This document shows positions 8,561-17,567 of a stretch of 64,000 bases of DNA, in pieces. How positions within the stretch are numbered: position 1 is the stretch's first letter; every line of letters begins with the position of its first letter. This DNA is from Shinella sp. H4-D48 (GTDB lineage Bacteria; Pseudomonadota; Alphaproteobacteria; Rhizobiales; Rhizobiaceae). The DNA lies in the NCBI RefSeq assembly GCF_022637395.1, contig NZ_CP093338.1, forward strand, positions 310,001 through 374,000, read 5' to 3'. The notes under the pieces are model-generated. The model had not been told where the DNA came from. It was given only the letters and a program-made list of their open reading frames with translations, and did not search any database. A program made the position numbers and the translations under genes.

Positions 8561-8859
8561 GTCGATCTTTCAACAAGGCGACAGCCGCGACCCGCAAATC
8601 TCTTTCGATTGCCGTGCCGCCGGATGCGCGATTTTGATGGATAGAGCGGTCGCAAGCGACTGGAAGGACGCCGCGCGCTCTGGAACGACGGCAACTTGGA
8701 GCGCGATTATCAAGAAACGGCCAAGAGAGGATCAAGGGCCCGTCCGGAATCGGTTATCCGTCCGTCGAGAGGCCGTTTGGAATTGCGCAAGCCGATCATC
8801 TCGCCGATAGTCGTTGCGCGGCAAAGCCGCGAGTAAAGACAAGGCAGCAAGGCATCACA
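8561..8859. promoter_or_regulatory. divergent promoter region, PAP2-fabZ operon and two-component system
   Basis: This 299-bp gap separates the minus-strand PAP2-fabZ operon from the plus-strand response regulator gene, so it must carry both promoters. CCGTCCG occurs twice 18 bp apart (8740-8746 and 8758-8764). This is a weak candidate for a response-regulator direct repeat. No open frame here looks coding. Confidence 0.4.
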
Positions 8860-9552
8860 GTGGATAATAATCTTGTTCTCATCGTTGAGGATGAGCCGGC
8901 GATTGCAAGAATTCTCGAAGGGTATCTCTTGCGTGATGGCTTCAGGACCGTGCAGGCCGCCGATGGCGAAACTGCCCTTCAGCACCATACGCTCCTGAAG
9001 CCGGACATCGTGCTTCTGGATGTTCGCATCCCGAAATTGGACGGACTTGGCGTGCTCGCCCGCCTTCGGCAAACCAGTTCGACGCCTGTCATCATGGTGA
9101 CGGCGCTTGCCGATGACCTCGACCGATTGAGCGGCCTGCATCTCGGTGCAGACGACTATGTCGTTAAGCCCTTCAACCCGCAGGAAGTCGTCGCGCGGGT
9201 GAAAGCCGTGCTGCGCCGGACGCTTGGGGAGCGACGGGATTCCGTCCGCCGGTTCCGCGAAATAGAAGTCGATTTTTCCAGCTACTCCGTTGTCGTCAAC
9301 CGCGACGGAAAGCGCAGCCCGATGTCCCTGACGCTCAGCGAGTTCCGCATCCTCGCCCATATGATCCGCCATCCGAACCAGGCCTTTGCGCGCGCGGATA
9401 TCCTTGATGCCTGCCTGCCGGAAAGCGATGCGCTCGTGCGTACCGTGGACACACACATTTCCAACCTTCGACGCAAGCTTGAAGAGCTGGGTCAGACCGG
9501 TTTCTTCCCTGCCGTGCGTGGCGTCGGCTACCGGTTCTTTGATCCCCAATGA
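8860..9552 (+). CDS. OmpR/PhoB-family response regulator
   Basis: A 230-residue two-domain regulator. Receiver domain: acidic pair EDE at the N-terminus, phospho-acceptor Asp in IVLLDVRIPKLDG near residue 54, the conserved T in VTAL and K in VVKPFNP. C-terminal winged helix: LTLSEFRILAHM to VDTHISNLRRKLEE and the final GVGYRF. The start is a GTG at 8860 because the receiver begins immediately (VLIVEDEP). Its stop overlaps the start of the sensor kinase gene by 4 bp (ATGA), so the two are translationally coupled. It probably controls the divergent PAP2-fabZ operon. Confidence 0.93.
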   Translation: MDNNLVLIVEDEPAIARILEGYLLRDGFRTVQAADGETALQHHTLLKPDIVLLDVRIPKLDGLGVLARLRQTSSTPVIMVTALADDLDRLSGLHLGADDYVVKPFNPQEVVARVKAVLRRTLGERRDSVRRFREIEVDFSSYSVVVNRDGKRSPMSLTLSEFRILAHMIRHPNQAFARADILDACLPESDALVRTVDTHISNLRRKLEELGQTGFFPAVRGVGYRFFDPQ

Positions 9553-10715
9553 AGATGCCCAGATTCCCGACCCTGTCGCTTGCCACGCTCACCGCGACCG
9601 TGATTACGACGATGCTCTTGCTCAGCGTGAGCATCGCCTATTTGGGGGTGACCTGGTATTCGACCTATCTCGAGGACAGCATGGCCGACGCGCTGCCACC
9701 CGAGGCTGCGAACGCCTACAAGATGGTCAATGAAGGCCGGGTTCCCGACAGCAACGCGCTCAAGACCCTGCTTGAGCATCTTAACGAGCAGGCAGCACCG
9801 ACAGATTTCAAGATCCAGCTCGCTGTCCTGATCTGCGGCCTGCTTTCCGCTCTCGTCTGCGCCGTTATCGGCATCTATCTTGCGCGACGTATCGCCCGGC
9901 CTCTGGAGGATCTCACTGTCGCTGCGACATCCCTCACGTCGGGCGATTTTTCGGCCCGGGTTGCCGCTTCATCCAGCAGCACGCGCGAGGTGGCAAGCCT
10001 TGTAGAGACCTTCAACGCTCTCGCCACAAGCCTCGACAGGATGGAGGAGCGACTGCGCTTCAACAACATGGCCATTGCGCACGAGCTGCGTACGCCGCTG
10101 ACGATACTGCAGGGTGCGTTGCAGGGCATGGTAGACGGCGTCTTCGCGATGGATCGGAAGATCATTTCCGATCTTCTCCTCCAGGTGGAAGGTCTGGGGA
10201 AGATCGTCGAGGATTTGCGCACTCTTTCCTTGGCGATCGGCCAGAAGCTCGTGATGCAGCGGCAGCCAATCGATGTGGCAGAGGTCGTGGAAACCGTCCT
10301 TGCGGCAGCAAAACCTATGCTGGATGCGAGCCAGATGGAAATCGAAGCCGGGCTTCAGCCGGCCTGCATATCCGCGGACCCCTCGCGAATCCGCCAAGCC
10401 GTGCTGGCAGTTCTGGAAAATGCCAGCCGCTATGCGCAAAGCGGTGGATGGCTGCGGTGTGAAACGGAACGGCTGCCGGACGAAAGCGTGATCATTCGTA
10501 TTCTCGACCGAGGTCCAGGCTTTCCTGAAGACATGGATGCAATAGCCGTCAATCCTTTCTGGCGGGGCGACGCGTCACGCTCGCGCGCCACAGGCGGAAC
10601 GGGGCTGGGGCTCTCGGTGGTTCAGGCGATTGCGACCGCGCATGGCGGCCATCTGGAATTTACCAACCGGCAGGGCGGTGGCGCGCTGGTCGCCATCCAT
10701 TTGCGCCCCGAATAG
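9549..10715 (+). CDS. membrane sensor histidine kinase
   Basis: A 388-residue HATPase sensor: first transmembrane helix at about residues 13-35, a short periplasmic loop of about 50 residues, a second helix at about 90-112, a HAMP linker (RRIARPLEDL), the dimerisation domain with H-box AIAHELRTPLT (His near residue 178), then N-box VLENASRYA and G boxes DRGPGFPED and GGTGLGLSVV. All kinase residues look intact. The small periplasmic loop resembles sensors of membrane stress or cationic compounds (BaeS/AdeS-like). It is the partner of the response regulator immediately upstream. The signal is unknown. Confidence 0.92.
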   Translation: MKMPRFPTLSLATLTATVITTMLLLSVSIAYLGVTWYSTYLEDSMADALPPEAANAYKMVNEGRVPDSNALKTLLEHLNEQAAPTDFKIQLAVLICGLLSALVCAVIGIYLARRIARPLEDLTVAATSLTSGDFSARVAASSSSTREVASLVETFNALATSLDRMEERLRFNNMAIAHELRTPLTILQGALQGMVDGVFAMDRKIISDLLLQVEGLGKIVEDLRTLSLAIGQKLVMQRQPIDVAEVVETVLAAAKPMLDASQMEIEAGLQPACISADPSRIRQAVLAVLENASRYAQSGGWLRCETERLPDESVIIRILDRGPGFPEDMDAIAVNPFWRGDASRSRATGGTGLGLSVVQAIATAHGGHLEFTNRQGGGALVAIHLRPE

Positions 10716-10785
10716 CAATGGAGCAGGCGCGCGCTGAATGTGGGAGCCGATCGGCAAGGCCCTCGACGCAATCCGCGTTGGCCCC

Positions 10786-11706
10786 TCAGCAGAACAACTC
10801 GCCAACCCGATTGAACTGCGATTTGCTTGCGTTTCGCCGGTCGCTTCTATCGATCTGCGAATAGGGAACGACGAAGCCATAGGTATCATCCGGCTCACCG
10901 CAGCGTTCGCACCAGAAGCCGTCGATATTTGACAGCAACATAGACTGCCGCCGGGAGCGCCGATAAAGGATCGGGTGCTTGGCCTGCGATATGGCCCGGA
11001 AATGCCGGGTATTTCCTTCTGCGACCAGTCCCTGCAACACCATGAGGATAGCCTCCTTCGGCCGAAGGCCGTACAGATCGCGGGTGGTCTCGACCATCAG
11101 CCGCTTGGCGTTGCGCGGGCCTTGCAGGCTTCCCACCACAAACGTGTACCCTCGCCCTTCGCTCTCACGCACGAATGTGAACCGGACAGTGCATAGTGCC
11201 GCGTTGTCTCGGGTCCGCACAAGCTCGATCCCGAAGGCGCCCTCATGGCGCCCGCCGCAGCGGTCGGCTAGAACGAGACGGCACGAATAGGTGTCGTTGC
11301 GTCCATGTACCTCTCCCATATCGACGGTTTCGCCGCTCCAGAGCCGTATCATGCTGTCTCTCGACAGGATTGTCTCGGCAATCGTGAAATGATCGATGAG
11401 CAGCCTGAGCCGCTGCGAACCGCTCAGGCCGTAGACGAGAAATTTGGACAGCGGCTTCTGCAGAAGATCGTCGTGCGGGAGAGGATAGCCGCGTGACGCG
11501 GCAAAGGCTGCCATCCATCGCCACCATCCCAGGGTAAGCGGCGGATTGGCTGCAAAGCGCATCCAGAGCAGAACACTGCGTTTCCACCGCATTCTCGAAA
11601 CGGCGGTCAGGATGCGCCAGGCCATGGCATGGGGCGGGTTCGGCACCCGCGCTCGATGGGGCGACATGCCCTCAAATGGCAGGGCGCTCAGCTTTTTCTG
11701 TTGCAT
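10786..11706 (-). CDS. VirK/YbjX (DUF535) family protein
   Basis: A DUF535 protein, 306 residues from the ATG at 11706. Recognisable stretches are RLRLLIDHFTIAE, YSCRLVLADRCGGRHEGAFGIEL, YTFVVGSLQGPR and the C-terminal LYGLRPKEAILMVLQGL, followed by AKHPILYRRSRRQSMLLSNIDGFW. VirK/YbjX proteins in enterobacteria are linked to virulence, outer-membrane remodelling and resistance to antimicrobial peptides; the biochemical activity is not known. The frame also allows an ATG at 11823 (345 residues), but that N-terminus is not conserved-looking. It is convergent with the sensor kinase gene. Next to a lipid A phosphatase-like gene and a two-component system, an envelope role is plausible. Confidence 0.82.
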   Translation of the reverse strand: MQQKKLSALPFEGMSPHRARVPNPPHAMAWRILTAVSRMRWKRSVLLWMRFAANPPLTLGWWRWMAAFAASRGYPLPHDDLLQKPLSKFLVYGLSGSQRLRLLIDHFTIAETILSRDSMIRLWSGETVDMGEVHGRNDTYSCRLVLADRCGGRHEGAFGIELVRTRDNAALCTVRFTFVRESEGRGYTFVVGSLQGPRNAKRLMVETTRDLYGLRPKEAILMVLQGLVAEGNTRHFRAISQAKHPILYRRSRRQSMLLSNIDGFWCERCGEPDDTYGFVVPYSQIDRSDRRNASKSQFNRVGELFC

Positions 11707-11889
11707 GATTAATGTCCGTCGGTGATTTTCCGCGAACATCTGCGCCCACATTGTCAAGGTTGTGCGAAGAAAGGGTCTGCCTTTCATGGACGACCGGATG
11801 GCTGATATCGAATGCAGGTGCATCCTGCCGGCACCCGCACCGAAGCACGCAAGTACGCCTTGCCATGGAGTGGCCGCCGGCGCGCTCGC

Positions 11890-12789
11890 TTACCCGAACT
11901 GGCCACTCTCGATGAGCGACTTGATCAGCATGCGCATCGCGTTGGTCAAATGGCGCTCGCTTCTCGTGATCACCTGCGTTTGCGACGTGACTTTCGAGGC
12001 ATAGTCGAGTGGCAGCGGCACGAGCTCGTCATCAAGCTCGCGCTGCGGTGATGGGCGAAACGGCATCAGGAAAACCCCTTCACCGAGCAGCACGAACTTG
12101 CGCACGATGGCGTAGGAATTTGCCGTCAGCGACGGACGCAGTACCACATTCTCCGACCGCGCAATGAGATCCGTGACCTGCCGTCCGCCGAACTCCGGAT
12201 GCAGCATCCCGATGGGATAATCGACCACATCCGTCAGCTTGGGATCACGCCCGAGCCGCGTCAGCGGATGGTCCTGATGAACGACGACACAAATCGGTAC
12301 GTCGGACCGGGCATGAAACTTCAGATCCCTGTCATTCGGCGCAAAGTAGGTCACGCCGATATCGGCCTCATCCTCCAGAATGGCGCGGACGGTCTCGTCC
12401 GTCGGATGAATGCGGATATCGAGGTCGATACCGGGATACTGCGTCTGGAAGGCCCTAAGCGGCCCATTCACCACCCACTCCCCGAAGCCCTCCCCCATCG
12501 AGAGGCGGATGAGGCCGCGCTTGATGTTGCGAAACTCGTCGAGGCGCGCCCGCAACTGGATGTCGGCGGATCGTTGCGTCCGGTAATACTCGCACAGCGC
12601 GCTGCCGGTCTCCGTCACCTTCACCTTGCGGCCACGTTTTTCCAGGAGCGTAAGTTGAAGTTCCCCTTCCAGGATAGCGATCTGCCGGCTGATGGACGAT
12701 GGATTAACCTTCAGTTCTTCAGCCGCCTGACGGATGCCACCGCAAGCATCGGTGTAGAACAGATAGCGCAGGCGGGTGGGGTCAAGCAT
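11890..12789 (-). CDS. LysR-family transcriptional regulator
   Basis: A 299-residue LTTR. The helix-turn-helix reads IRQAAEELKVNPSSISRQIAILEGEL near residues 18-43, followed by a substrate-binding domain. The ATG at 12789 gives the usual short N-terminus (MLDPTRLRYLFYTD). Longer starts would run through the operator-rich intergenic region. It is divergent from the peptide-transporter operon beginning at 12950. Several TTGCGCAA palindromes lie between, making it the likely regulator of that operon. Effector unknown; a hydroaromatic or acyl-amino-acid compound is suggested by the enzymes at the operon's end. Confidence 0.9.
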   Translation of the reverse strand: MLDPTRLRYLFYTDACGGIRQAAEELKVNPSSISRQIAILEGELQLTLLEKRGRKVKVTETGSALCEYYRTQRSADIQLRARLDEFRNIKRGLIRLSMGEGFGEWVVNGPLRAFQTQYPGIDLDIRIHPTDETVRAILEDEADIGVTYFAPNDRDLKFHARSDVPICVVVHQDHPLTRLGRDPKLTDVVDYPIGMLHPEFGGRQVTDLIARSENVVLRPSLTANSYAIVRKFVLLGEGVFLMPFRPSPQRELDDELVPLPLDYASKVTSQTQVITRSERHLTNAMRMLIKSLIESGQFG

Positions 12790-12807
12790 CGTTTCTCCGG
12801 GTTGACT

Positions 12808-12868
12808 GTTGCGCAACTGTTGCCTTTTGCGCAACATGCAATATGCCTCTCGGCAATTGTTCGCAACA
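12808..12868. promoter_or_regulatory. cluster of TTGCGCAA palindromes, candidate LysR operator
   Basis: Between the LysR gene and the ABC operon there are three related palindromic elements: GTTGCGCAAC (12808-12817), TTGCGCAAC (12827-12835) and TGTTCGCAACA (about 12858-12868). The first two lie 19 bp apart, about two helical turns, as expected for recognition and activation sites of a LysR tetramer. Binding is inferred. Confidence 0.5.
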
Positions 12869-12949
12869 GAATTTCCTTCTATGGCTGGCGGCGAATGCGA
12901 TGAAGGTGACGTCGCGTCGATCACGACAATTAGCGATTGGGAGATAGCT

Positions 12950-14560
12950 TTGCGTATCAGAAGAATTTTGACAGCGGCGGCGCTGGCACTTGCAACGTCG
13001 GTTTCGGCTCTCGGTGGTACGGTAAGCGCAGCTCAGGCCGAGACGTTCCGCTTTGCTTCTCAGGGCGACCTCAAGTCGCTCGATCCGCACGCGCTCGCCG
13101 AGACCTTCTCGCTGGCCATGATCGGCGGCATCTACGAAGGCCTGGTGGCGCGTGACGAAAACCTCAAGCTTGTGCCGGCGCTCGCCGAGAGCTGGGATGT
13201 TTCCGAGGATGCCCGCACATGGACATTCCATCTGCGCAAGGGCGTGAAGTTCCAGGGCGGCCAGGATTTCACCGCCGACGACGTCATCTTCTCAGCCGAT
13301 CGCGTCCGCTCGGCTGGCTCCGATCTCAAGACCCGCGTTCCGGCCAATGCGGTGTTCAAGAAGATCGACGACTATACCGTGGAGGTAACAACGCCGGAGC
13401 CCTCTCCACTTCTGCATGCCGTGTGGGATACGTGGTACATCGTCTCCAAGTCCTGGGCCGAGGAACATGCTGCGACTGAAGTCGCCAGCGCCTCGTCTGC
13501 TCCGTCCTATATCTCGCTCAATGCAAACGGCACGGGACCTTTCAAGCTCCAGCAGCATCAGCCGGGCGTTCGCACAACTTGGGTTCCGAACCCGGAATGG
13601 TGGGGCACGCCGAAGCACAATCTCGATGAAGTGGTGTTGACGCCGATTGCATCGGGCGCGACGCGCGTCGCGGCGCTGCTTTCGGGTGAAGTCGACATGA
13701 TCGACCCGGCGCCTTTGCAGGACGTCGACCGCATCAATGCGAGCGGCAACGCGTCGGTTCTGCAGGGGCCGGAAGTCCGCACGATCTATTTCGGTTTCGA
13801 CCAGCGCCGCGATGAGCTGCTGTTCTCCTCGGTGAAGGGCAAGAACCCCTTCAAGGATGCCCGTGTGCGTCGTGCGGTCTATCAGGCCATCGATATCGAG
13901 GCGATCCACAAGCGCATCATGCGCGGCGCCTCCGTGCCGACGGCGCTCATCGTCGCCAAGGAACTGTTCCCGCTGGCCGACCAGTTCGAGCGTCCCGCCT
14001 ATGACCCGGATGCCGCCCGCGCGCTGCTGGCCGAGGCAGGCTACGGCGACGGCTTCGAAGTCACGCTGGATTGCCCGAACGATCGCTACGTCAACGACGA
14101 GCGCATCTGCCAGTCGGTCGTTCCCATGCTGGCGCGCATCGGCATCAAGGTGAACCTGAACGCCGAGCCGAAGGCCACCTATTTCGGCCGCATCTTCGCC
14201 AGCGGCGGCTACCGCACCTCGTTCTACCTGCTCGGCTGGCAGACAAACGGCTCCGGCAGCCTCGGCGTTCTTCAGGACCTCTACCGTTGCCGCGACGATG
14301 CCGGCAATGGCGGCGGCTCGAATGTCGGCGGCTACTGCAACGAAGAGGTCGATGCGCTGATCACCAAGATCGGGCACGAGCCCGACGAGGCGAAGCGCAA
14401 CGAACTCATTCGCCAGGCCTACGACATCGCCCAGAACAAGGAGACGGCGTATTTGCCGCTGCACCAGCAGTCGCTGGCGTGGGGCGTCTCGAACAAGGTC
14501 AAGGTTGTGCAGCGCGCCGACAACGACTTCCGCTTCTACTGGGTCACGAAGGGCGAGTGA
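12950..14560 (+). CDS. peptide/opine-type ABC transporter substrate-binding protein (SBP_bac_5)
   Basis: A DppA/OppA-class periplasmic binding protein, 536 residues from a TTG at 12950. The TTG is chosen because a GGGAG box lies 6 nt upstream and because the signal peptide ([20 protein letters not shown], cleavage near SAAQA) then starts at the N-terminus. An ATG at 12809 would put 47 extra residues before the signal peptide. Typical stretches: [51 protein letters not shown] and [15 protein letters not shown]. It is first in an operon with two permeases, two ATPases and two enzymes. The ligand is probably a peptide-like or amide compound cleaved by the downstream hydrolase. Confidence 0.9.
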   Translation: MRIRRILTAAALALATSVSALGGTVSAAQAETFRFASQGDLKSLDPHALAETFSLAMIGGIYEGLVARDENLKLVPALAESWDVSEDARTWTFHLRKGVKFQGGQDFTADDVIFSADRVRSAGSDLKTRVPANAVFKKIDDYTVEVTTPEPSPLLHAVWDTWYIVSKSWAEEHAATEVASASSAPSYISLNANGTGPFKLQQHQPGVRTTWVPNPEWWGTPKHNLDEVVLTPIASGATRVAALLSGEVDMIDPAPLQDVDRINASGNASVLQGPEVRTIYFGFDQRRDELLFSSVKGKNPFKDARVRRAVYQAIDIEAIHKRIMRGASVPTALIVAKELFPLADQFERPAYDPDAARALLAEAGYGDGFEVTLDCPNDRYVNDERICQSVVPMLARIGIKVNLNAEPKATYFGRIFASGGYRTSFYLLGWQTNGSGSLGVLQDLYRCRDDAGNGGGSNVGGYCNEEVDALITKIGHEPDEAKRNELIRQAYDIAQNKETAYLPLHQQSLAWGVSNKVKVVQRADNDFRFYWVTKGE

Positions 14561-14570
14561 TGTGCCTTTC

Positions 14571-14594
14571 GCCGGCGGTCTTTCGATCGCCGGC
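14571..14594 (+). other. intercistronic hairpin after binding protein gene
   Basis: A perfect 7-bp inverted repeat (GCCGGCG / CGCCGGC, 10-nt loop) lies 10 bp after the binding protein stop and before the first permease gene. No U-run follows, so it probably stabilises the upstream mRNA segment. Confidence 0.5.
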
Positions 14595-14641
14595 CGATCC
14601 CGACCAGGCGCCTGACGCAGTCCTGCGCGCCGCATGACAGG

Positions 14642-15625
14642 ATGAACCGAATGATTGCCCTTGTCATCCGACGGCTTTTGCAATCGCTTGCCGTGATGCT
14701 GGTTGTCTCGCTGCTGGCCTTCGTGATGTTTCGCTATGCCGGCGATCCCGTCAACCAGATGGTCGGCGCGGAAACCACATCAGCGGAGCGGCAGGCCGTC
14801 CGTGAAAGCCTCGGCCTCGATCAGCCGACCCTCGTGCAGTTCGCCCGCTATGTCGGCCGCGTTGTCACGCTGGATTTTGGCGTTTCCTACCAGTTCCGCC
14901 AGCCCGTGACGAAACTTCTCGCCGAGCGGCTTTCAGCGACGCTGGAGCTATCCTTCGTCGCCGCGTTGATCTCGCTTTTCGCCGGCATCGTGCTTGGTGT
15001 CTACAGCGCGCTCAATCCGCGCGGCCGAATTTCCTCCCTGTTGCAGAGCGTGTCGCTGGTCGGCGTGAGCCTGCCGACATTCCTGATCGGCATCCTGCTG
15101 ATCTACATCTTTTCCGTCTCACTCGGCTGGCTGCCCGCCTTCGGCCGCAACGGTCTCATCCCCGTGACGGAAAACTGGTCGACCGGCCTCCTGACTATCG
15201 AAGGCTGGAAGTCGCTGCTTCTGCCTGCGATCACGCTCGGGCTCTTCCAGATGACGCTGATCATGCGCCTCGTGCGGTCCGAAATGCTGGAAGTGCTGCG
15301 TACCGATTTCATCAAGTTCGGCGTCGCCCGCGGCCTGCCGCGTGCACGGCTCTACTTCCGTCACGCCCTCAAGAACACGCTGGTGCCCGTCATCACCGTG
15401 GTCGGCCTTCAGATTGGCTCGATCATCGCGTTTTCGATCATCACCGAGACCGTGTTCCAGTGGCCGGGCATGGGGCTCCTGTTCCTGCAGGCTGTGCAGA
15501 ATGTCGATATTCCGATCATCTCCACCTACCTGTTGTTGATCGCGCTGCTGTTCGTCACGGTCAATCTCATCGTCGACCTGATCTACAATCTCATCGATCC
15601 GCGCCTCAAGGACGCTGCAAGCTAA
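14642..15625 (+). CDS. peptide-type ABC transporter permease, DppB-like
   Basis: A 327-residue inner-membrane permease of the DppB/OppB type. It has an N-terminal transmembrane helix followed by a periplasmic loop (AGDPVNQMVG, ESLGLDQPTLVQFARYV), then five further helices. The cytoplasmic EAA-like loop is DFIKFGVARGLPRARLYFRHALKNTLVP near residues 220-250. The DPRL motif at the C-terminus is typical. Its TAA stop overlaps the ATG of the next permease gene (TAATG). It pairs with the DppC-like protein to form the channel. Confidence 0.92.
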   Translation: MNRMIALVIRRLLQSLAVMLVVSLLAFVMFRYAGDPVNQMVGAETTSAERQAVRESLGLDQPTLVQFARYVGRVVTLDFGVSYQFRQPVTKLLAERLSATLELSFVAALISLFAGIVLGVYSALNPRGRISSLLQSVSLVGVSLPTFLIGILLIYIFSVSLGWLPAFGRNGLIPVTENWSTGLLTIEGWKSLLLPAITLGLFQMTLIMRLVRSEMLEVLRTDFIKFGVARGLPRARLYFRHALKNTLVPVITVVGLQIGSIIAFSIITETVFQWPGMGLLFLQAVQNVDIPIISTYLLLIALLFVTVNLIVDLIYNLIDPRLKDAAS

Positions 15626-16575
15626 TGGCAGAGGCCTCTTCCGATACCACAAAGCCGGTCGAACCGAGCCTGCGCGAGCGGATCGCCGACAACGACATCT
15701 TCATCGACTTCAAGCGCAACCGGTTGGTTATGTTCGCCACAGCGCTGCTGGTCCTGATCCTGGGTGCGTCCCTGCTGGCTCCCTGGATCGCACCGACGGA
15801 CCCGTTCGACCCGCTGTCGCTCGACATTATGAACTCGAACCTGCCGCCGGTCTGGCAGGCCGATGGCCAATGGCCTTTCCTGCTAGGAACCGACGATCAG
15901 GGGCGAGACATGCTGTCGGCGGTGCTCTACGGCCTTCGCGTCTCGATCATCATCAGCGCGCTCGGCGTGTTTCTTGCCGCGGCCATCGGCATCTGTCTCG
16001 GCGTGCTTGCCGGCTACTTCGGTGGGTTCCTCGATGCGTTCATCATGCGCGTGGCCGATATCCAGCTCACCTTCCCTGCCATCCTGATCGCACTTCTGAT
16101 CGATGGTCTTCTGCATGGCATGCTACCGTCGCTATCGCGCGAAAGCAGCGCGTCGTGGGTGATCATCATTTCGATCGGTCTGTCCTTCTGGGTTCAGTAT
16201 GCCCGTACCATCCGATCCTCCACCATGGTGGAGCGAAAGAAGGACTACGTGAACGCCGCCCGTCTCTTCGGTCTGCCGCCCGTCGCCATCATGGCGCGCC
16301 ACATTCTGCCGAATGTGATGGGGCCGGTCCTCGTGATCCTGACCATCAATTTCGGGCTGGCAATTATCACGGAGGCGACACTGTCTTATCTAGGCGTCGG
16401 CCTGCCACCGATGCAGCCTTCGCTCGGCACGCTCATCCGGATCGGCCAGGAGTTCCTGTTCTCCGGCGAGTGGTGGATCGTCGCCTTCCCCGGCATCGCG
16501 CTGGCGGCACTGGTCCTGACCATCAATCTCCTGGGCGATTGGCTGCGCGACGCGCTCAATCCCCGGCTGCGGTGA
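15625..16575 (+). CDS. peptide-type ABC transporter permease, DppC-like
   Basis: A 316-residue permease of the DppC/OppC type. After a cytoplasmic N-terminus there is the OppC_N helix (MFATALLVLILGASLLAPWI), then the signature LLGTDDQGRDMLSAVLYGLRVS. The EAA-like loop is DYVNAARLFGLPPVAIMARHILPNVMGPV. The ATG at 15625 shares its first base with the preceding stop codon, so the two permeases are coupled. Together with the DppB-like permease and the two ATPases it forms a complete five-component importer. Confidence 0.92.
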   Translation: MAEASSDTTKPVEPSLRERIADNDIFIDFKRNRLVMFATALLVLILGASLLAPWIAPTDPFDPLSLDIMNSNLPPVWQADGQWPFLLGTDDQGRDMLSAVLYGLRVSIIISALGVFLAAAIGICLGVLAGYFGGFLDAFIMRVADIQLTFPAILIALLIDGLLHGMLPSLSRESSASWVIIISIGLSFWVQYARTIRSSTMVERKKDYVNAARLFGLPPVAIMARHILPNVMGPVLVILTINFGLAIITEATLSYLGVGLPPMQPSLGTLIRIGQEFLFSGEWWIVAFPGIALAALVLTINLLGDWLRDALNPRLR

Positions 16576-16586
16576 GGAGGAGAACC

Positions 16587-17567
16587 ATGTCCGAGACGAT
16601 TCTTTCGGTTGAAAACCTGCGCGTCGAATTCGAGACGCGCCGCGGAACGCTCGTTGCCCTCGACGACATCAGCTTCTCCATCGCCAAGGGCGAGGTTCTC
16701 GGCGTCGTCGGCGAATCCGGTGCGGGCAAATCGATGACGGGTGCCGCGATCATGCATCTTATACCGCGCCCGGGCCGTATCGCGGGCGGCCGTATCATGC
16801 TGGGCGACCAGCGGATCGACAACCTGGATCGAACGGGTATCGAAGCCATTCGCGGTCGGCGTATCGGCATGATCTTTCAAGACCCGCTGACCAGCCTCAA
16901 TCCGCTGATGACCGTCGGCGATCACCTGACCGAGACGATCCGGGTGCATCTGCCGCTCAACCGGCGTCAGGCACGCGCCCGCGCGATCGAACTGCTCGAG
17001 GAGGTGGGTATTCCTGACCCGACGGTGCGCATCGATTCCTACCCGCATGAGTTTTCAGGCGGACAGCGGCAGCGGGTGGTCATCGCGCTCGCGCTTTGTG
17101 CCGAACCTGAACTGGTCATTGCGGATGAGCCGACAACAGCCCTCGACGTTTCGGTTCAGGCCCAGATCATCAAGCTGATCCGCAAGTTGTGCTCCACGCG
17201 CGGCACCGCCTTCATGCTGATAACGCACGACATGGGCATGATCGCCGAGACGGCCGATCGCGTGGCGGTAATGTACGCCGGCAAGGTCGCCGAAATCGGC
17301 AAGGTCAGCCCAGTCGTCGGCGCACCGCTTCATCCCTATGCGCAGGGTCTTATGGGGGCCATTCCCTCGCTCGACAACGAGGAGCCGCGACTTCGCCAGA
17401 TTCCCGGCTCGATGCCTTCGCTGACGGCGCTGCCGGGCGGCTGTTCGTTCCATCCGCGTTGTGAGCGCGCCATGGACATATGCCGCCAGCGCACACCGGC
17501 CCTTCTTGGTGGCATCGACCACAAGGTCGCCTGCCATCTTTACGAGCGCGAAGAGGTGGCGGCATGA
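16587..17567 (+). CDS. peptide-type ABC transporter ATPase, DppD-like
   Basis: A 326-residue ABC ATPase. Walker A GESGAGKSMTG near residue 42, Q-loop FQDPLTSLNP, ABC signature FSGGQRQR, Walker B LVIADEPTTALD, His switch LITHD. The C-terminal oligopeptide extension has the cysteine cluster GCSFHPRCERAMDIC, which in this subfamily can hold an iron-sulphur cluster. A GAGGAGG box lies 5-6 nt before the ATG at 16587. Its TGA stop overlaps the ATG of the next ATPase gene (ATGA). Confidence 0.93.
   Translation: MSETILSVENLRVEFETRRGTLVALDDISFSIAKGEVLGVVGESGAGKSMTGAAIMHLIPRPGRIAGGRIMLGDQRIDNLDRTGIEAIRGRRIGMIFQDPLTSLNPLMTVGDHLTETIRVHLPLNRRQARARAIELLEEVGIPDPTVRIDSYPHEFSGGQRQRVVIALALCAEPELVIADEPTTALDVSVQAQIIKLIRKLCSTRGTAFMLITHDMGMIAETADRVAVMYAGKVAEIGKVSPVVGAPLHPYAQGLMGAIPSLDNEEPRLRQIPGSMPSLTALPGGCSFHPRCERAMDICRQRTPALLGGIDHKVACHLYEREEVAA

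Noticed and set aside
8740-8764. CCGTCCG direct repeat as a definite response-regulator site
   Set aside because: Seven-base repeats in GC-rich DNA are weak evidence and the 18-bp spacing is not typical for OmpR-type sites.
13292-14683. Long open frame opposite the peptide receptor gene
   Set aside because: GC-rich third positions create antisense frames; the plus strand encodes a clear SBP_bac_5 protein. The same applies to long frames opposite apnL (24248-25951) and kdpD (58485-60296).
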